64,000 nt of DNA from Amborella trichopoda (lineage: Eukaryota; Streptophyta; Magnoliopsida; Amborellales; Amborellaceae). A program made the position numbers and the translations under genes. Below the pieces are notes generated by a model. That model saw only the letters and a list, made by a program, of their open reading frames with translations, was not told the origin of the DNA and did not search any database. The stretch covers positions 1,143,235 through 1,207,234 of the forward strand of contig NW_006498527.1 of the NCBI RefSeq assembly GCF_000471905.2, given 5' to 3'. Positions 1 through 12,500 of the stretch are shown here, piece by piece. Within the stretch, counting starts at the first letter, position 1. Each line of letters starts with the position of its first letter.

Positions 1-360
1 CATATATATATATATATGAAAATACAATATATTATATACTATAGTATGTTATAAATATTATAAAGTATAATAGATATTTATAATATTATATAACAAAAAT
101 ATATTTTAATAGAATAAATATAAAATACAATGTACAATATACTATAATATTTTATGTAAATATATAATAGTAAAATAAATAAAAATAACATTATTATGTT
201 ATATATATTATAAATTTATGTAAGATAATATATTTTATTATATAATATATATTATATAATAAAATAAATAGAAAATACACTATATTATATATTATTCTAT
301 ATTATATCTTAAATAAAATATATATTTATGCAATATAAGATATTTACCATATATCCCAAG
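1..360. repeat. AT-rich low-complexity tract
   Basis: Almost pure A/T sequence built of short TA, ATA and TATAAT runs. It looks like a degraded AT microsatellite or the inside of an AT-rich transposon. No gene signal is seen. Confidence 0.7.
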
Positions 361-1159
361 AGTTATCAAACACATAAACTACGAACTTCTTAACTTCCCA
401 GAGAAGTTATCAAACACATAAACCATAAACTTCTTAAGTAACTTTTAATATATAACTCTTCAAGAACTTCCAACTTACAGTGCATGAACTTGTTTCCAGT
501 TATCAAACAAGCCTTAAATGTCATAGGGTGGTGCAAATCTCCAAAAACAACTTTGTGGTGGTGGACTCAAATTATAGATGATGTCATGATTAAGCTTGAA
601 GGCCAAGAAATACTTTTCACTCACATCAATAAGGAAATGAATGGCTGACTCTTTGGCCAAACAGAGCATGATGCAATTGATGTCTAGGCTTTAGGCTTCA
701 ACCCCCTCTTCTTTGTTTTCAGTTTCTTTTGCTGTCCCTTTCACCTCAACACCTTTGTTGTTTTCTTTTCTGTCAGTTCTTTTTCCCTATATCTATCTAT
801 TTTCCTCTTTTTTTTCTATTTTTTTTCCATTTCTCTTGCTCACTTTATTGTACTTTTTATATATTCTCAATGAAAAGCTCGTTAACATTAACTAATAGTG
901 ATAATAAGACTATTTACCATTTGTTCAACAAGTCATAAGTAACCATTATGTGAAATAAATGCTTTTTTCAAAAAAAAAAAATAAATAAATAAATAAAAAT
1001 AAAGGGACTTTGAGTGGAATTCGATTGCTTGGAGGGTACTATTGACCTTGGTTGGAGTCGAAGAATATTTCTTTTAATCATTGCATGAAGAAATGAGACA
1101 TCCCAACCACTCATTTTTTACATACCATAGAGTTACTTGATATTTTATACAAGAGGGAG
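361..1159. other. Intergenic, no gene seen
   Basis: It begins with a 44-bp direct duplication (the motif agttatcaaacacataaac at 361 and again at 405). A T-rich stretch follows at about 770-850 and an A-rich run near 970. Short open frames here have low-complexity phenylalanine/serine-rich translations and look incidental. Confidence 0.5.
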
Positions 1160-1528
1160 GTTTGCGTAAGGTGCCCACTGTACACCATATAAATCAGACG
1201 TGCCTTTAAATTTGTCGGAAGTTATGGTTTTGGTGTTAGAAACCTTATCATAACTTGAAAATTTTGAGCTCAATTATAAAATTTAAAATTTAAAAAAAGA
1301 TGCAGATCGAGTGTATTTGTAAATATTTGAAAAAACTTGAAAATAGACTATCCAAATAATTTGTTATGATATGCACTATTTTTAGGATTCGAGATTTTGT
1401 TTTTTTCTTTATTTTTACACATCGCAAGGCCAAGAAGAGAAGGTTTCCAACTTTGGAACACTCTTTTATATTAGATTTTTGAGATTGCACCTTACTTTTA
1501 TAGTATAAGGTTGCAATCTTGTATAAAC
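1160..1528. mobile_element. MITE-like element, family R1 (degenerate copy)
   Basis: This is one of several dispersed copies of a 330-370 bp non-coding family, called R1 here. The ends are inverted: gtttgcgtaaggtgcc on the left, and a right end reading aaggttgcaatcttgtataaac. The interior shares the order seen in the other copies: an AAATTT-rich part, then 'cttgaaaatagactat', then a 'tatgcactatttttag' motif. The superfamily is unknown and there is no coding capacity. Confidence 0.5.
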
Positions 1529-2480
1529 TTGCTCCTTTATAGAATGCTAGAACGAGTTTAAATTCTCAAATCATTTGCAATTAAATACTTTATCTTAAAG
1601 ATAAGCAGGCGAAATTGCATTGGTCACTATCCACTCTACCCATTTTGAGGGCCTAAGCGGCATTTTTTTTTCTCTCAAAAGTTGACACCCACTTCCTCTT
1701 GGTCATGGTGAAGAGATCCTAAAAAAAATAATAAGAAAGGCGATTTTTAAGAAAAATTGATCTGAATATAAATAGTTCGTTTTATAAATGAAACAATGAT
1801 TTTAGATTGAGTCATTAGGGGAACTTGTTTAACCTCAAAATCTACAAGTGGCTTTATCTTTAGCAGATGAACTTTTATTTATTTGTCTTTAAAACAGTGA
1901 TCTTGAGTTCATAAAAGCAAACCAAATAGGTGGCTTGTTCGATTTACCCCAAAAAAATAGGTGGTTTGCATTTATTGGGCACAAACAGTATTCAAAAAAT
2001 CGAACCAGCCTAAAAAACCGGTCAAGGGCCGGTTCCGAGTAATTGGTAAACTGTGTTAATCGGACAAGTCCTATCTGGTCAAAAAAGTGTAAAAACAATT
2101 TAAAACAAATATAAAATATATGAAGTCAGATTGACTTAGGATTCTTTATGTCATGTTGGGTTATCTTTTTACCCAAAAAATTGGTTGATTAATAATATGT
2201 AGATGACGGTCGATATTGAAAATCCAAAGTCACTTTGATTTTTCAATTTTGAAAATCTAAAATCACAGCTACTTCAAATTTTTAAATCCAAAAGAACTTC
2301 GGGTTTTCAATATCTAAATTCACTTCAAGTTTTTCTTTTCACCCAAGGTATTAACTTTTAAAAAATATAGAGATGGTATTGAAAACCGAAGTCCTCAATT
2401 CGCTTTGGGACTTCAAATTTTCAGTATGAAGAGTGAGGGCAAAATTGGAACAAAAAAGACGTCAAAAAGATAATTCACAT
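1529..2480. other. Intergenic, imperfect repeats only
   Basis: No gene is seen. About 1,890-2,100 reads like old transposon sequence (ggttcg/ccggtt motifs). About 2,210-2,440 holds imperfect repeats of a 'gaaaatc..aagtcacttca' motif. Confidence 0.4.
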
Positions 2481-2609
2481 AATATGCTAATATTAAGAGA
2501 GATTTGCATAATTTCAAAAAGTTAATATGCTAATATTAAGAGAGATTTGCATAATTTTAAAAAGTTAATATGCTAATATTAAGAGAGATTTGCATAATTT
2601 AAAAAAGTT
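2481..2609. repeat. 43-bp minisatellite, three copies
   Basis: Three head-to-tail copies of a 43-bp unit start at 2481, 2524 and 2567. Each begins aatatgctaatattaagag and ends in an A-rich stretch. They are nearly identical, so the expansion is recent compared with the degraded surroundings. Confidence 0.9.
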
Positions 2610-3400
2610 TATATAAAGTGTCAACCTTAGAAACAAGCAAACCTCAAAAACTCATTGGAAAAGGCTTTTTGGATGCCGAAAGACCCTTCAATTCGTCATC
2701 TCAACCTCGAGATATATAGATGTTAAAAAAAAAAAAACAATTTTTAGTATTGAAAATAATGCATCTTGTAATGTATTATTTGCACTTTCTATTTCTAAAA
2801 CTTTCAAGTATTTATAGATTTGTTCGATCTATACTATTTCAAAAACTTTAAATTTTATAATTAGATATAAAATTATATTTACTGAGCATTATAATTATTT
2901 TCGACACTTGAATTGCCTATTTTAGCATCATTTCAGGTGTGCCCACAAGAATTTTACAACATTTATATGAAGATCTAGGGGTAAATTTATCGAAGGACAA
3001 AGTTTATATAGGATGCAACCTTAGAAAAAGGTAATGTATAAAAAATCCATAAAAAAAAATTATTTAATTGTTAGTGATGGTGAAAACCTATTTAATTGAT
3101 TATATCAACTTCAAGATATACATATGTGAAAAAAATAATTTAAAATATTAAAAATAATACATCTTATAATAAATGAGTAATGATCCTATAGAACTTTTTT
3201 TTATCCATGTGTACAGGACTTCAAATGATCATCATTAAAATTGGTACAAATCTATAAAAAATTATCACATGGGTATAAAACTTAACTTTTCTATAAATTT
3301 GTATGATGATTCTTTGAGATCTATCGGGGCAAGAAAGCATCATTTCTCGTAATAAATTATGTGAAGATTTTTTTATTTTTGTAAATACGCTTTTGTCTAC
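2610..3400. mobile_element. Degenerate R1-family debris
   Basis: Two positions (about 2,608 and 3,000) carry 'aagtttatata..(g)caacctta' end motifs of the R1 MITE family. The intervening sequence has the family's AT-rich interior, including 'ttgaaaataatgcatcttgtaatg'. The copies are rearranged and the boundaries are unclear. Confidence 0.35.
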
Positions 3401-3532
3401 ACCGTGTTTGGAGTTGTCAAACCACAACACCCTTTTGTCAAATTTCAAACACACAGTTTTTAAGCGCCAAAGGCGAACACGTAAGAAGAAAACAAAGAAC
3501 TCAGATCTCCAAAAACCAGAGTCATCTCATTA

Positions 3533-6500
3533 ATGGAGAAGGGCTCTTCAAAGTTGCAGAGACCCCCAAATGATGCCATTTCTAGGGTTCGATTTGCACC
3601 AGAATCCAACAATCTCCTCGTCTCTTCTTGGGATTGTGTACGTTCCTCCTTTTCTTTAAAATTACTTTCGAAGTTCTTCTCTATCTTAAAGTCTTACCCA
3701 AATTCGTCTTTTTTATTTTTCTGAAACTATTGTTGATGTATTCATGACATTTCATTTGCATCCAATTTACCTTTTATTTTTTAGAGATTTTTTACCCTTT
3801 TTCCTTAATTTATGCAGACTCTGAGCTTGTATGATGCCAATAATTCATGTCTCAGAAATAGATTTAGCTCCGGATTCCCTATCCTTGATTGTTGCTTTGA
3901 GAGCGAAACTGTTGCCTTAAGTGTTGGGTCTGATTGCTTTGTTCACAGGTAATGTGTTCTTAATCCTAACATATACCTTTAGCAAATGTCCATTTGTTTT
4001 TATCTGCTCTAATTTTATACTTCCTTGATTTATCAATTATTATAAGCTGTTCGCCTTTAATTTTTGGTGTATTTCTTGTCTGATATGCCTTTATTTATTT
4101 ATTCTTTTTGTTGGTTTTTTCTTGTATTGACATTAAAATGTATTCTCTCAATTGACCATGTTGGGCTATGTGGTTATGCACTTGCATAAGATGTTTAATT
4201 TGTTTTAAGGTATATTTTTTTGCTTTGTATACACTTTATATGACAGAATGATGTTTGATTTTGCCTAGTGTTCTTGGTGAATGAGTTAAAGTGAACTATG
4301 CATCAAGCCACACTAATTTAAATGGAGGAATTGTGCATTTCTGTGACTCCACAAATCTCCAAGTGCTCAATGGTGGTGTAGCTGCGTGGGCTCCAAAATT
4401 AAACTGCCACAGTGAACCACAAAATTCACATACTCTATGAATGAGTGTATTAAAGGTAATCGAAATCAATTGGTAAATTACAACCCAGAGCTGCTGGGAA
4501 GTATTGGTTTCCTGGATGGGAGACAGTCTGAGATGTTGTCCTATGCATACTCGGAGAATTAAAGAAAAGGATATTAATGCTAAGTTAAATGTATACAAAT
4601 ATGTTAGAGGAAACTACAGAACCCATTATAATTCTTATTGTTGGCTACCTTGCCACTATACCCCAAGAACAAGAAGCCCAACTAGTCCAGTTAAAACTCA
4701 CAAAAAAGAATAGAAGAATAAACCTAATCTAAAATGATCACAAGATAACAATAAGAATACCAAAAGCAAAACAAAAAGTTAAATGGCAGGGGAAGTATTA
4801 GATCAAGCTAAGAATCGAATCCTCACATACACATACACATGAGTGCGCACAAACACTATATACACACACACAAACACACACGCACACTTATGTAGGTGCC
4901 ACATAACACAACGACTTTTTGCTTTAATATGATATGACTATCTAGTACGTCATGTAGTTTTTGTATCCACGACTAATTGTTGTTCATATAATCACTAATC
5001 AGTATTTTATTCACTACAATGCGTTGCTAGCGGACACTGTGTCAAACATGCTGGCATGTCCTTAAGAGGTACTGAAAATTTCATTTTCCAAATTTGCTCC
5101 ATAATTTCCATTTGGAAGGTACAAACACTTATTTCGGTCTTAATGATGGATTTCACAGTGTTTGCCTGTAGAAGAGAGTTTTGTTTTTCCTTCTTTTTTT
5201 TGTGTGTTACTGTGTTGATTACAGCAATTAAGGGTGGGTATGTGGGATAACATTGGTTAGCATGTCCATGTGTTATTTATTATTCATAGTACAAACATAT
5301 TTTATATATTTCATCTAGTTTACTGCCGACTATGTTTTAAAAATCGAGTAATTTTTGTTTTGTACAAGTGATACTTTTGTTGATGACTAACCACTTGTGG
5401 AATTGTAATCCTGCATCTCAATATGTCTTTTTCTCCACCTCGAGAAAATCTTAATTTTGTCATAACATCTTCTTCATAGTCAGTTTTTTGTCAGCTTCCG
5501 TACTTTCATCAATCTAAGTTGTTAGCTAACTTCTTTTTAGGTATGACTTCCATATGGGAAATGAAAGCACCCTGGGGAATCATGATGATTTGGCCATTTG
5601 TGTCGAGTATTCCAAGGAAACTTGTATGTATTCCATTTCCATCTTTTGTCAAAATTTCATCCATTGAGGTTCTAGTTCAATTTCGCAAAATTGCATGTTT
5701 TTGAATGATTCTTGCCTCATGACCATTTGGTAAGTTGTTTAATATGTATAATATTGTAGATTTGTATCGTAAGTGTTTAGAATACTTTGCACTTTTTGTT
5801 TGTTTTAAGTGAAACTACTTTATGTTTTTATGAGGTGTATGTCACAATGTATGCCATATAAAAATATGTCTAAAAATGATGTGCACTGTGCTTCAACGTG
5901 ATCATTATCAGATTGGATGATTATGGAAGCATATACATTACATTCTATGGCAGAACCTTCTTGAGGAATAGACGGCCATTCAAATTACATGGCTTATGAT
6001 GATCCTTTTGTATCTAGACATTTTGATGGATTGAGGCAAAATACATTCATGTAGAAAATAATAGAAACATATTTGTGAGGCTAGAGTGTTAGATTTGCTA
6101 TTTGATTCATGATATCTTGTTGATTGTGAAGCATGACACTCACAACTATAGTTACTAGAATTGTCCACCCTCCGTAGCGATTGCGGTTTGGAATTGCTAT
6201 CCTACATTTCTGCGAAGGAATCACCACAGATCCCGTTTCCTGGAAATTAAGAATCACAATTCCACATTTTTTGGATCTTGTTCCGATTTTTTTGGAATCT
6301 AGATTACACCTCACCAAATTTTGCGATTCATAGGTGCACAAGACTGTGATTCAACCAATATGAGACCTTGCTTCTAATTTTTATTTAAGGGTACACGACC
6401 TTGTTTCTAATACTTGTGGAGAATTGTGATAAATAGCACTCAATACAACGACTCCAATGATAGGGGACCGATGTCAAAGACATTGATTCCAACAACAAGA

Positions 6501-9500
6501 GAGCTCTGAGTAAGCGTACTCCATTTATTGAATCCAATACTAGTGTATTTGTTCTTAGTGATAATCTAAAACCTTAAATATTTTGCCATTTTGAACTTGT
6601 TTCTTGATAATTTTTGACCTAGTTCCAAGTTATTTGGTGGTGATTCCTGTAAGTCAGGAATTTTGATCCCAAGTTGATGGGACCGCAATTCTAATGGGGT
6701 TGGAATCTCAATTCCTGTTAGATCCAAGCAAGATCCCTAAATGATAGGAATCCCGCTTCATGTGATATGCCTTGTGCAGATGGCAATTTCTAGCTATAGT
6801 AATCATTTGGCCACCAGTGATTCCATGTTTGCAATTCTTGAAACGATTCGGAATCACAAGATTTTCTAACGACTATACTCACAACTTGTTATTAGAAAGT
6901 GGAAACCACGCTAGTCAGAAAACAGCCATGGGGATAGGATTTACAAATGAACATTGGGAAACTCCAAAAAAAAAAAAAGAGAGAGAGAGAGAGAGTGACC
7001 CTAGACTTGGTTGTGAAACCTTTCATCACTTCCACTTGGAGGCTATCCATTAATTTTTTTAAAAAAAGAATAAGAAAGTAGCTGTGAATTTTGTTGCATG
7101 CACTCTAACATGAATTCGTATGATGACAATTGAGCGTGTACATGGTAGTAACAAAAGAAGTGTAAAAAGAAATAGTTTTATGGATTTTATTGCCTTTTTC
7201 AGGAGATGAGGATCACCTGAAAGTTGTGTTCTTGGTCTACTTCGGAACATAAAGAGTTGAGGGAAATCTTCCAGAAGGTTTATTAACAGTTCTTTGGTTA
7301 AACTTTGCCCATGGCTAACTTCACTGGCTTGAGCTATGTGTGGCCAAAACTTCCCAGTTTGTGTCTAATTGCTGTAAACTTCTGCAGATCTATTTTCCTC
7401 TGTGCTCAACTTCACCAGGCCCTTATCTAGCCAGCCTCCAATCCCGTAAATCTCTCTGCTATCTGTGGTCAAAATCGTAGATGTTCTCTGCTATCTGTTG
7501 TTAACTTCAAGTTGCACTTTGCTTTTCCATTTGTGGGAGCTGAGCATGAATCTCCCTTAAGACTTACTCAGCTTTTAACTGCGGTCAAAACTAGTAACTG
7601 AAAATTAAACCAAGTCCGATTTTTGATCTCGATGGTGAACCAAAGTTTGAACGAAAGAGACAGAGTAGAAGCAAAGGGTAGGTGGAATCAGGTCTTTGAC
7701 AATAGTGATAAAACTAGGTTCTCAGTTATCTTTAGTCAACTTCAACATGAGTTAGGTGTGATTTCTACTCAGGGCAAACTACAAGAGCCATTCCATACAA
7801 TTTTATTCGACTTCTCCCACCCCTGCAATGCTCAAACTGACTACAAACACATTAACAACAAGAAGTGGTGTTAAAGTTTAAAAAATTGTTCTGTTAGTGC
7901 TTCCCAATGACTCACAGGCATGCCAATCCTTTTCCTTCAAGGTATTCGATACCCTTGTCTTGGTAACTCTGAGATGCATCTGACACTGTATACAACTGAG
8001 CTCAGGGAAGCACTCGATAGAATTTCCTTTGAGTTGCACTCTCTGGAGAAACTTCTGGGAAGTATGGGAATCCTGCTGACTTGCCACAATGTGGTTTGGT
8101 TTGGGTTATCAAGATGATTTCTAAATTATAAACAAGCTTCTCCGGGAAAGATCGAAGAATGAAGGAGAAATGGGCACAAAACAGCCAATTGCAGTTAAAA
8201 GTCCCAGAAATGTTAGAAATGAACTCGAAATGGGTAAGGTCATTAATTGTCTATCTACTATGGTTGGCATGAATTAGGTGAGTTTAGGTAAGAGTACTAC
8301 AAAAGTACAAGAGTGGTTCAATGCAGAAGTTGAGTGTTGATCTAGTTCTCAAGATCGAAGTTCATCGTATTGTAGCTCTCTCAAATGGGAACTCACTCTG
8401 GTAAATGTTTTAAAGTTGGTTTGAAACACCATTAAAATTAACGATCTATAGTGCAATATCTCGTGCATGTGTCCATATGATCTTGTGTAGAATGCACAAT
8501 TTGAATAATTTAACACAATTTTAATGTTATGATTGTTAGTTGAATTTTTCATTGGTCCACTCGTATGGATTTGGATGCCTCTAGCACTCCATTCTTTATT
8601 TGATTAATAACAAAGTAAAAAATGTCTAATTTAGTCCACTCTTGTACATGTCTTCTGACTTGTTGCATTGTGTCGTCTATCTTGTTGTCTGTCACAGTTC
8701 GGACCACAAGAGGAGCTTTCAACATTCCATTTCCTATTTTCCTCATGGTTTTAATTTTAAAGTTGTCAAAAACTAGTTACCTCTTGGATTATTATGTGGG
8801 GTACCCCATTCCCTACTCTAATATATCAGTTACAAAAAGCACTTTCTGAGTCTGAGATTATATCAAATTTTAAGCTCTAGTTTGAGCCTATATTGGTTAT
8901 ATTGGGCATTTCATGTTTTACCTAAACTTTTTATGGACCGTACTGTTTTCTGAAAAGAGTTAACAGAGTCTGCCTGATTGTTCTGTTTGTAGTAACTTCT
9001 GATTTCAATATTTCATTTGCGCGAAATGGATCTGGAAAGAGTTCACTGAGTGCCTTTCTACTAGTTTAGCTTATGGGTTCAGTGGACAAGTGTATTAACT
9101 TATGGGTTCAGTGGACAAGTGTATTAACTTATGGGTTCAGTGGACAAGTGTATTCTATCTTCCTTATTGTCTGTTGCATATTACATTAGAGTTGTAAATG
9201 GGTGTACTTTTTGAAGAAATAATTTATATGATTTATGAGTTGTTTTTTTATATCAACCTTGTGCGAAGCTTATTTTTGAAGAATTATCATTATTAAAGTA
9301 GTTTTGAACTTCTAAAGCTTTCTTTTACAGGTCAAGCTATTAGTGGTGGTCTGGATAACAAACTAAGGTTTTGGGATACTCGTATGGGATATGGTTGTGT
9401 TGGACATTTGCAAATAGCGGATGCTCAAGTGGAATGCATGTCCCTCATTGGGTTACATCTAACAGTTGCTGCTGGGGTTTCTGTACATATGTACGATCTG

Positions 9501-12500
9501 AGAAGCTTGAATGATCCAATTCAAATTAGAGAATCTTGTTCTATATATCATAAAAAGTGTATCCGAACATTCCCTAATGGACAAGGTAATTGCGTTCATT
9601 TTGAAGAATATTCGTTTCTTCCATGCAAATTGTTATGGGAGTTATTTTGGAAGTGCCTACATGTAACTGTTAGTTATCGAACCAGAAACACCTATATAGT
9701 TTGTGATATGCTTGGCATTTTTGTCCATTCCACTTTTTCCCCGTTCTTTTTCCAGTTGCATCATTGCTTCCTTTAGATATGGTTGCAATTCCTTTACTTG
9801 AAATAACCTGTATTATTCGTGGGTTTTTTTATCTCAACAAACATATTCCCCAAACATCATGAAATCTACAACCTTGATCTACCAAGCTACTTTTTGACAG
9901 TCACACTTCATGAGCTAATGTGAACAAGGCTTGAGAAGAACTCCCATAGAGGGTATTATTGTTTGCTACCTCCAGATGGTAATTCCTGCACTGACCATAG
10001 GTGTTTCTTGACAGGGACTGACCTTGTTTTCTCTAAAAATACCACGTAAAATTATTGCTCTTTGTGTAGCCTTTGAAGTTTGAAATGCCATCAATTTCAT
10101 ATTCCAATGTCCCTTTGAGAGAGATCCACTGTGATAAAGTCTCTCGAACTCAACCTCGTTAAAGTTGTGAATATCACACCAGCAATTATGTCTCGAACAC
10201 CCTCCATCATTTGATGGACCTCAAGAAAGATGCCATACTTAGGCAATCCAACAAAACACCTAAGTTGAGGGGTGCTATTAGTGTAGACTTGGATTGGGGG
10301 TAAATGGCATAGAGTTCAAGACTTCAGGTTTACCAAACATTTTTAGAGCTCTTTATAAGAGGATCAACCAAACAAAAATACATGAAAACCTAAGGACTGC
10401 TGAAAAAAACTATCTTAAATACTGGATGTCATGGGTTTGAGCATATATGTTTGGAAAAGGAAAGAAGTTTTTTCTATATGCAATGTTAAAAAATTTGGCC
10501 GCCCAGCCACCTAGGCGTCATATGTCTAGGCTCCTGCCTAGGAGGCCAAGCCTCGATGCAAGCAGGCTGAGGGCGGAAAATAGGCCCTTGGCCAAGGGTA
10601 TTTCGGGGATTTCCCCCCAAAAAAGTGGGGAAGGGTTTTGGGGAGCATTCTAGTCCCCCAAAGCCCCTTTTTTGTATTTTAGAGAGAGAAAAACTCTCCA
10701 AATACTTAGATTTTGAGATTTTAACTCAAGATAGAAAAAAAATTCGACATTTTTTATTTCTTGCAAAATCGAAGGATATAGTTCCTGATACTTTTTGGCA
10801 CTTGGAGTGGCCCTATAAGAGGACTTTTGGCAACTAAAGATCACTGGTTTGGCCTGATATCGGTTTCATTTTAAAAAGGTTAGCATTACAATATTTGAAT
10901 TAGGGCTTGGTTTTTTTTTGTATAATTTGATATTCTTTTATTTTTTTCTTTTGTGATATTTTTACATGTTTGTAATTGAAAACTTGAAATATTTGGTAAC
11001 TATTTCCTAGTTTGGTCCTATACTGAATTTTTTTTTGAAAAGGTTAGTGCATTACAATATTTGAATTAAGTTGGACATTGTTTTTGGGTATAATGTATTA
11101 ATTTGATATTCTTTTTTTTTTTTTTCTTTTTTGATATTTTCACATGTTTGTAATTTTTTTTTTTTCATGGTTTTGGGGTCCTAAAGCTGCCCTAAGAACT
11201 CCCTTGCGGCCTAAACCGCTGCCCTAAGGACTCTTTAGGGGCCTAGCCTGTCCTTGTTCCTAGGTGCCTTCCTAGGCAGGCGCATCCGACTTTTTTAACA
11301 TTGCCTATATGTATGGATATGTGTGTGTGTGCAATGCGCATACGTGCAAATGCGCACACACATATACATAAATGAATGATTTGTCACCCTCCTTGAGGAC
11401 CAGTAACTACTTATTGGGTGAGAAGTTTGCTTTCCTTGAGTAGTTTCTTCTTCTTTTTTTATTTGCCACTTTCTTTTATTTTTTATTTCTTTACCTCTGT
11501 CATCTTATTACTTGTTGTTACAATGAAAATGTACAGTTTTAATATCTTATATATATATATATTGAAATGGCTTGAATCTTTGAACAATTATGTCAAAAAT
11601 GTTTCAGATTTGAGTTTTAGGTGTCCTAGGACTCTTTACCAGGCACCTTGTTTTCTTTGTCTAATTAGGTGTCCAAAAAAAATCTGCCATGGTGGGACAA
11701 TAAAATGAACTGATCTTATGGAAGTTGGAACTAAGAATGTTAATGATCTTGTTTGGTCATGATCGTACTGCATTTTGTAGACTTTGCAGCCCACATCAAC
11801 TAAGACATGCATTGGCATCCTTAATGTAACTTTTGTTTTTGCTCATATGAGTACTCAGGCAGCTATAATGGAGGTTGTGGAGTTTAATGTGATAAGAGAA
11901 AACGATGCAATGACTGTATTTTATGTCGTCTGCAGATTATTCTTAACTGCTACTCTCTGACTGTATCTATTGGTGAAACTATCATGAGCGTTAATGATCT
12001 AACTGTTCTCAGGGAAATATATCGAACCACTTATGATTTGAACTATTTAACATATTACCCATATTTCTTTCTCTAATTTCAAATTGACATGACATTCTTT
12101 TGATCAATTTTCAAATATCCCATCAAATAACACATCAAAATTGTTTTTAAAATTTATCAAAATACACCTAGGGTAAAATGTTAAATATTTCATATGTTAG
12201 GTGTATTTTGATAATTCCCTAAAGTTTATGTATCATGCATTACCAGTGAAATGTTACATACTACATTAACCTAAAAAAGTGACAAATATGCGACAAACTT
12301 TCAAATTAATCATTTAAATCATGCTTTCATGTTAATCCTTCACTGAAATCAGGGATGTTTTTGCTTTGCCTTTATTTAATGAAAAAATTATTCCGTGCTT
12401 CAGTTCCAACATTCTGTATCCTTAATTCCATTGCCGGTGGGAGGTGAGTTGTTAATTTGCTTTTAGGTCTGCCCTTGTTTTAAATAGGAAGTTATCATCT

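Noticed and set aside
4440..4560. 5S rRNA-like string in BUB3.3 intron 2 (ctgggaag..cctggatgggagac)
   Set aside because: Only short pieces resemble the end of plant 5S rRNA, in the wrong spacing, and the internal promoter boxes are missing.
7623..8117. Possible gag-like open frames in BUB3.3 intron 3
   Set aside because: No zinc knuckle or other gag motif can be read, and both strands have similar open frames.
9384..9776. Open frame of 130 codons as a separate small gene
   Set aside because: Its first part is BUB3.3 exon 4. After the GT donor at 9,586 it is intron read-through.
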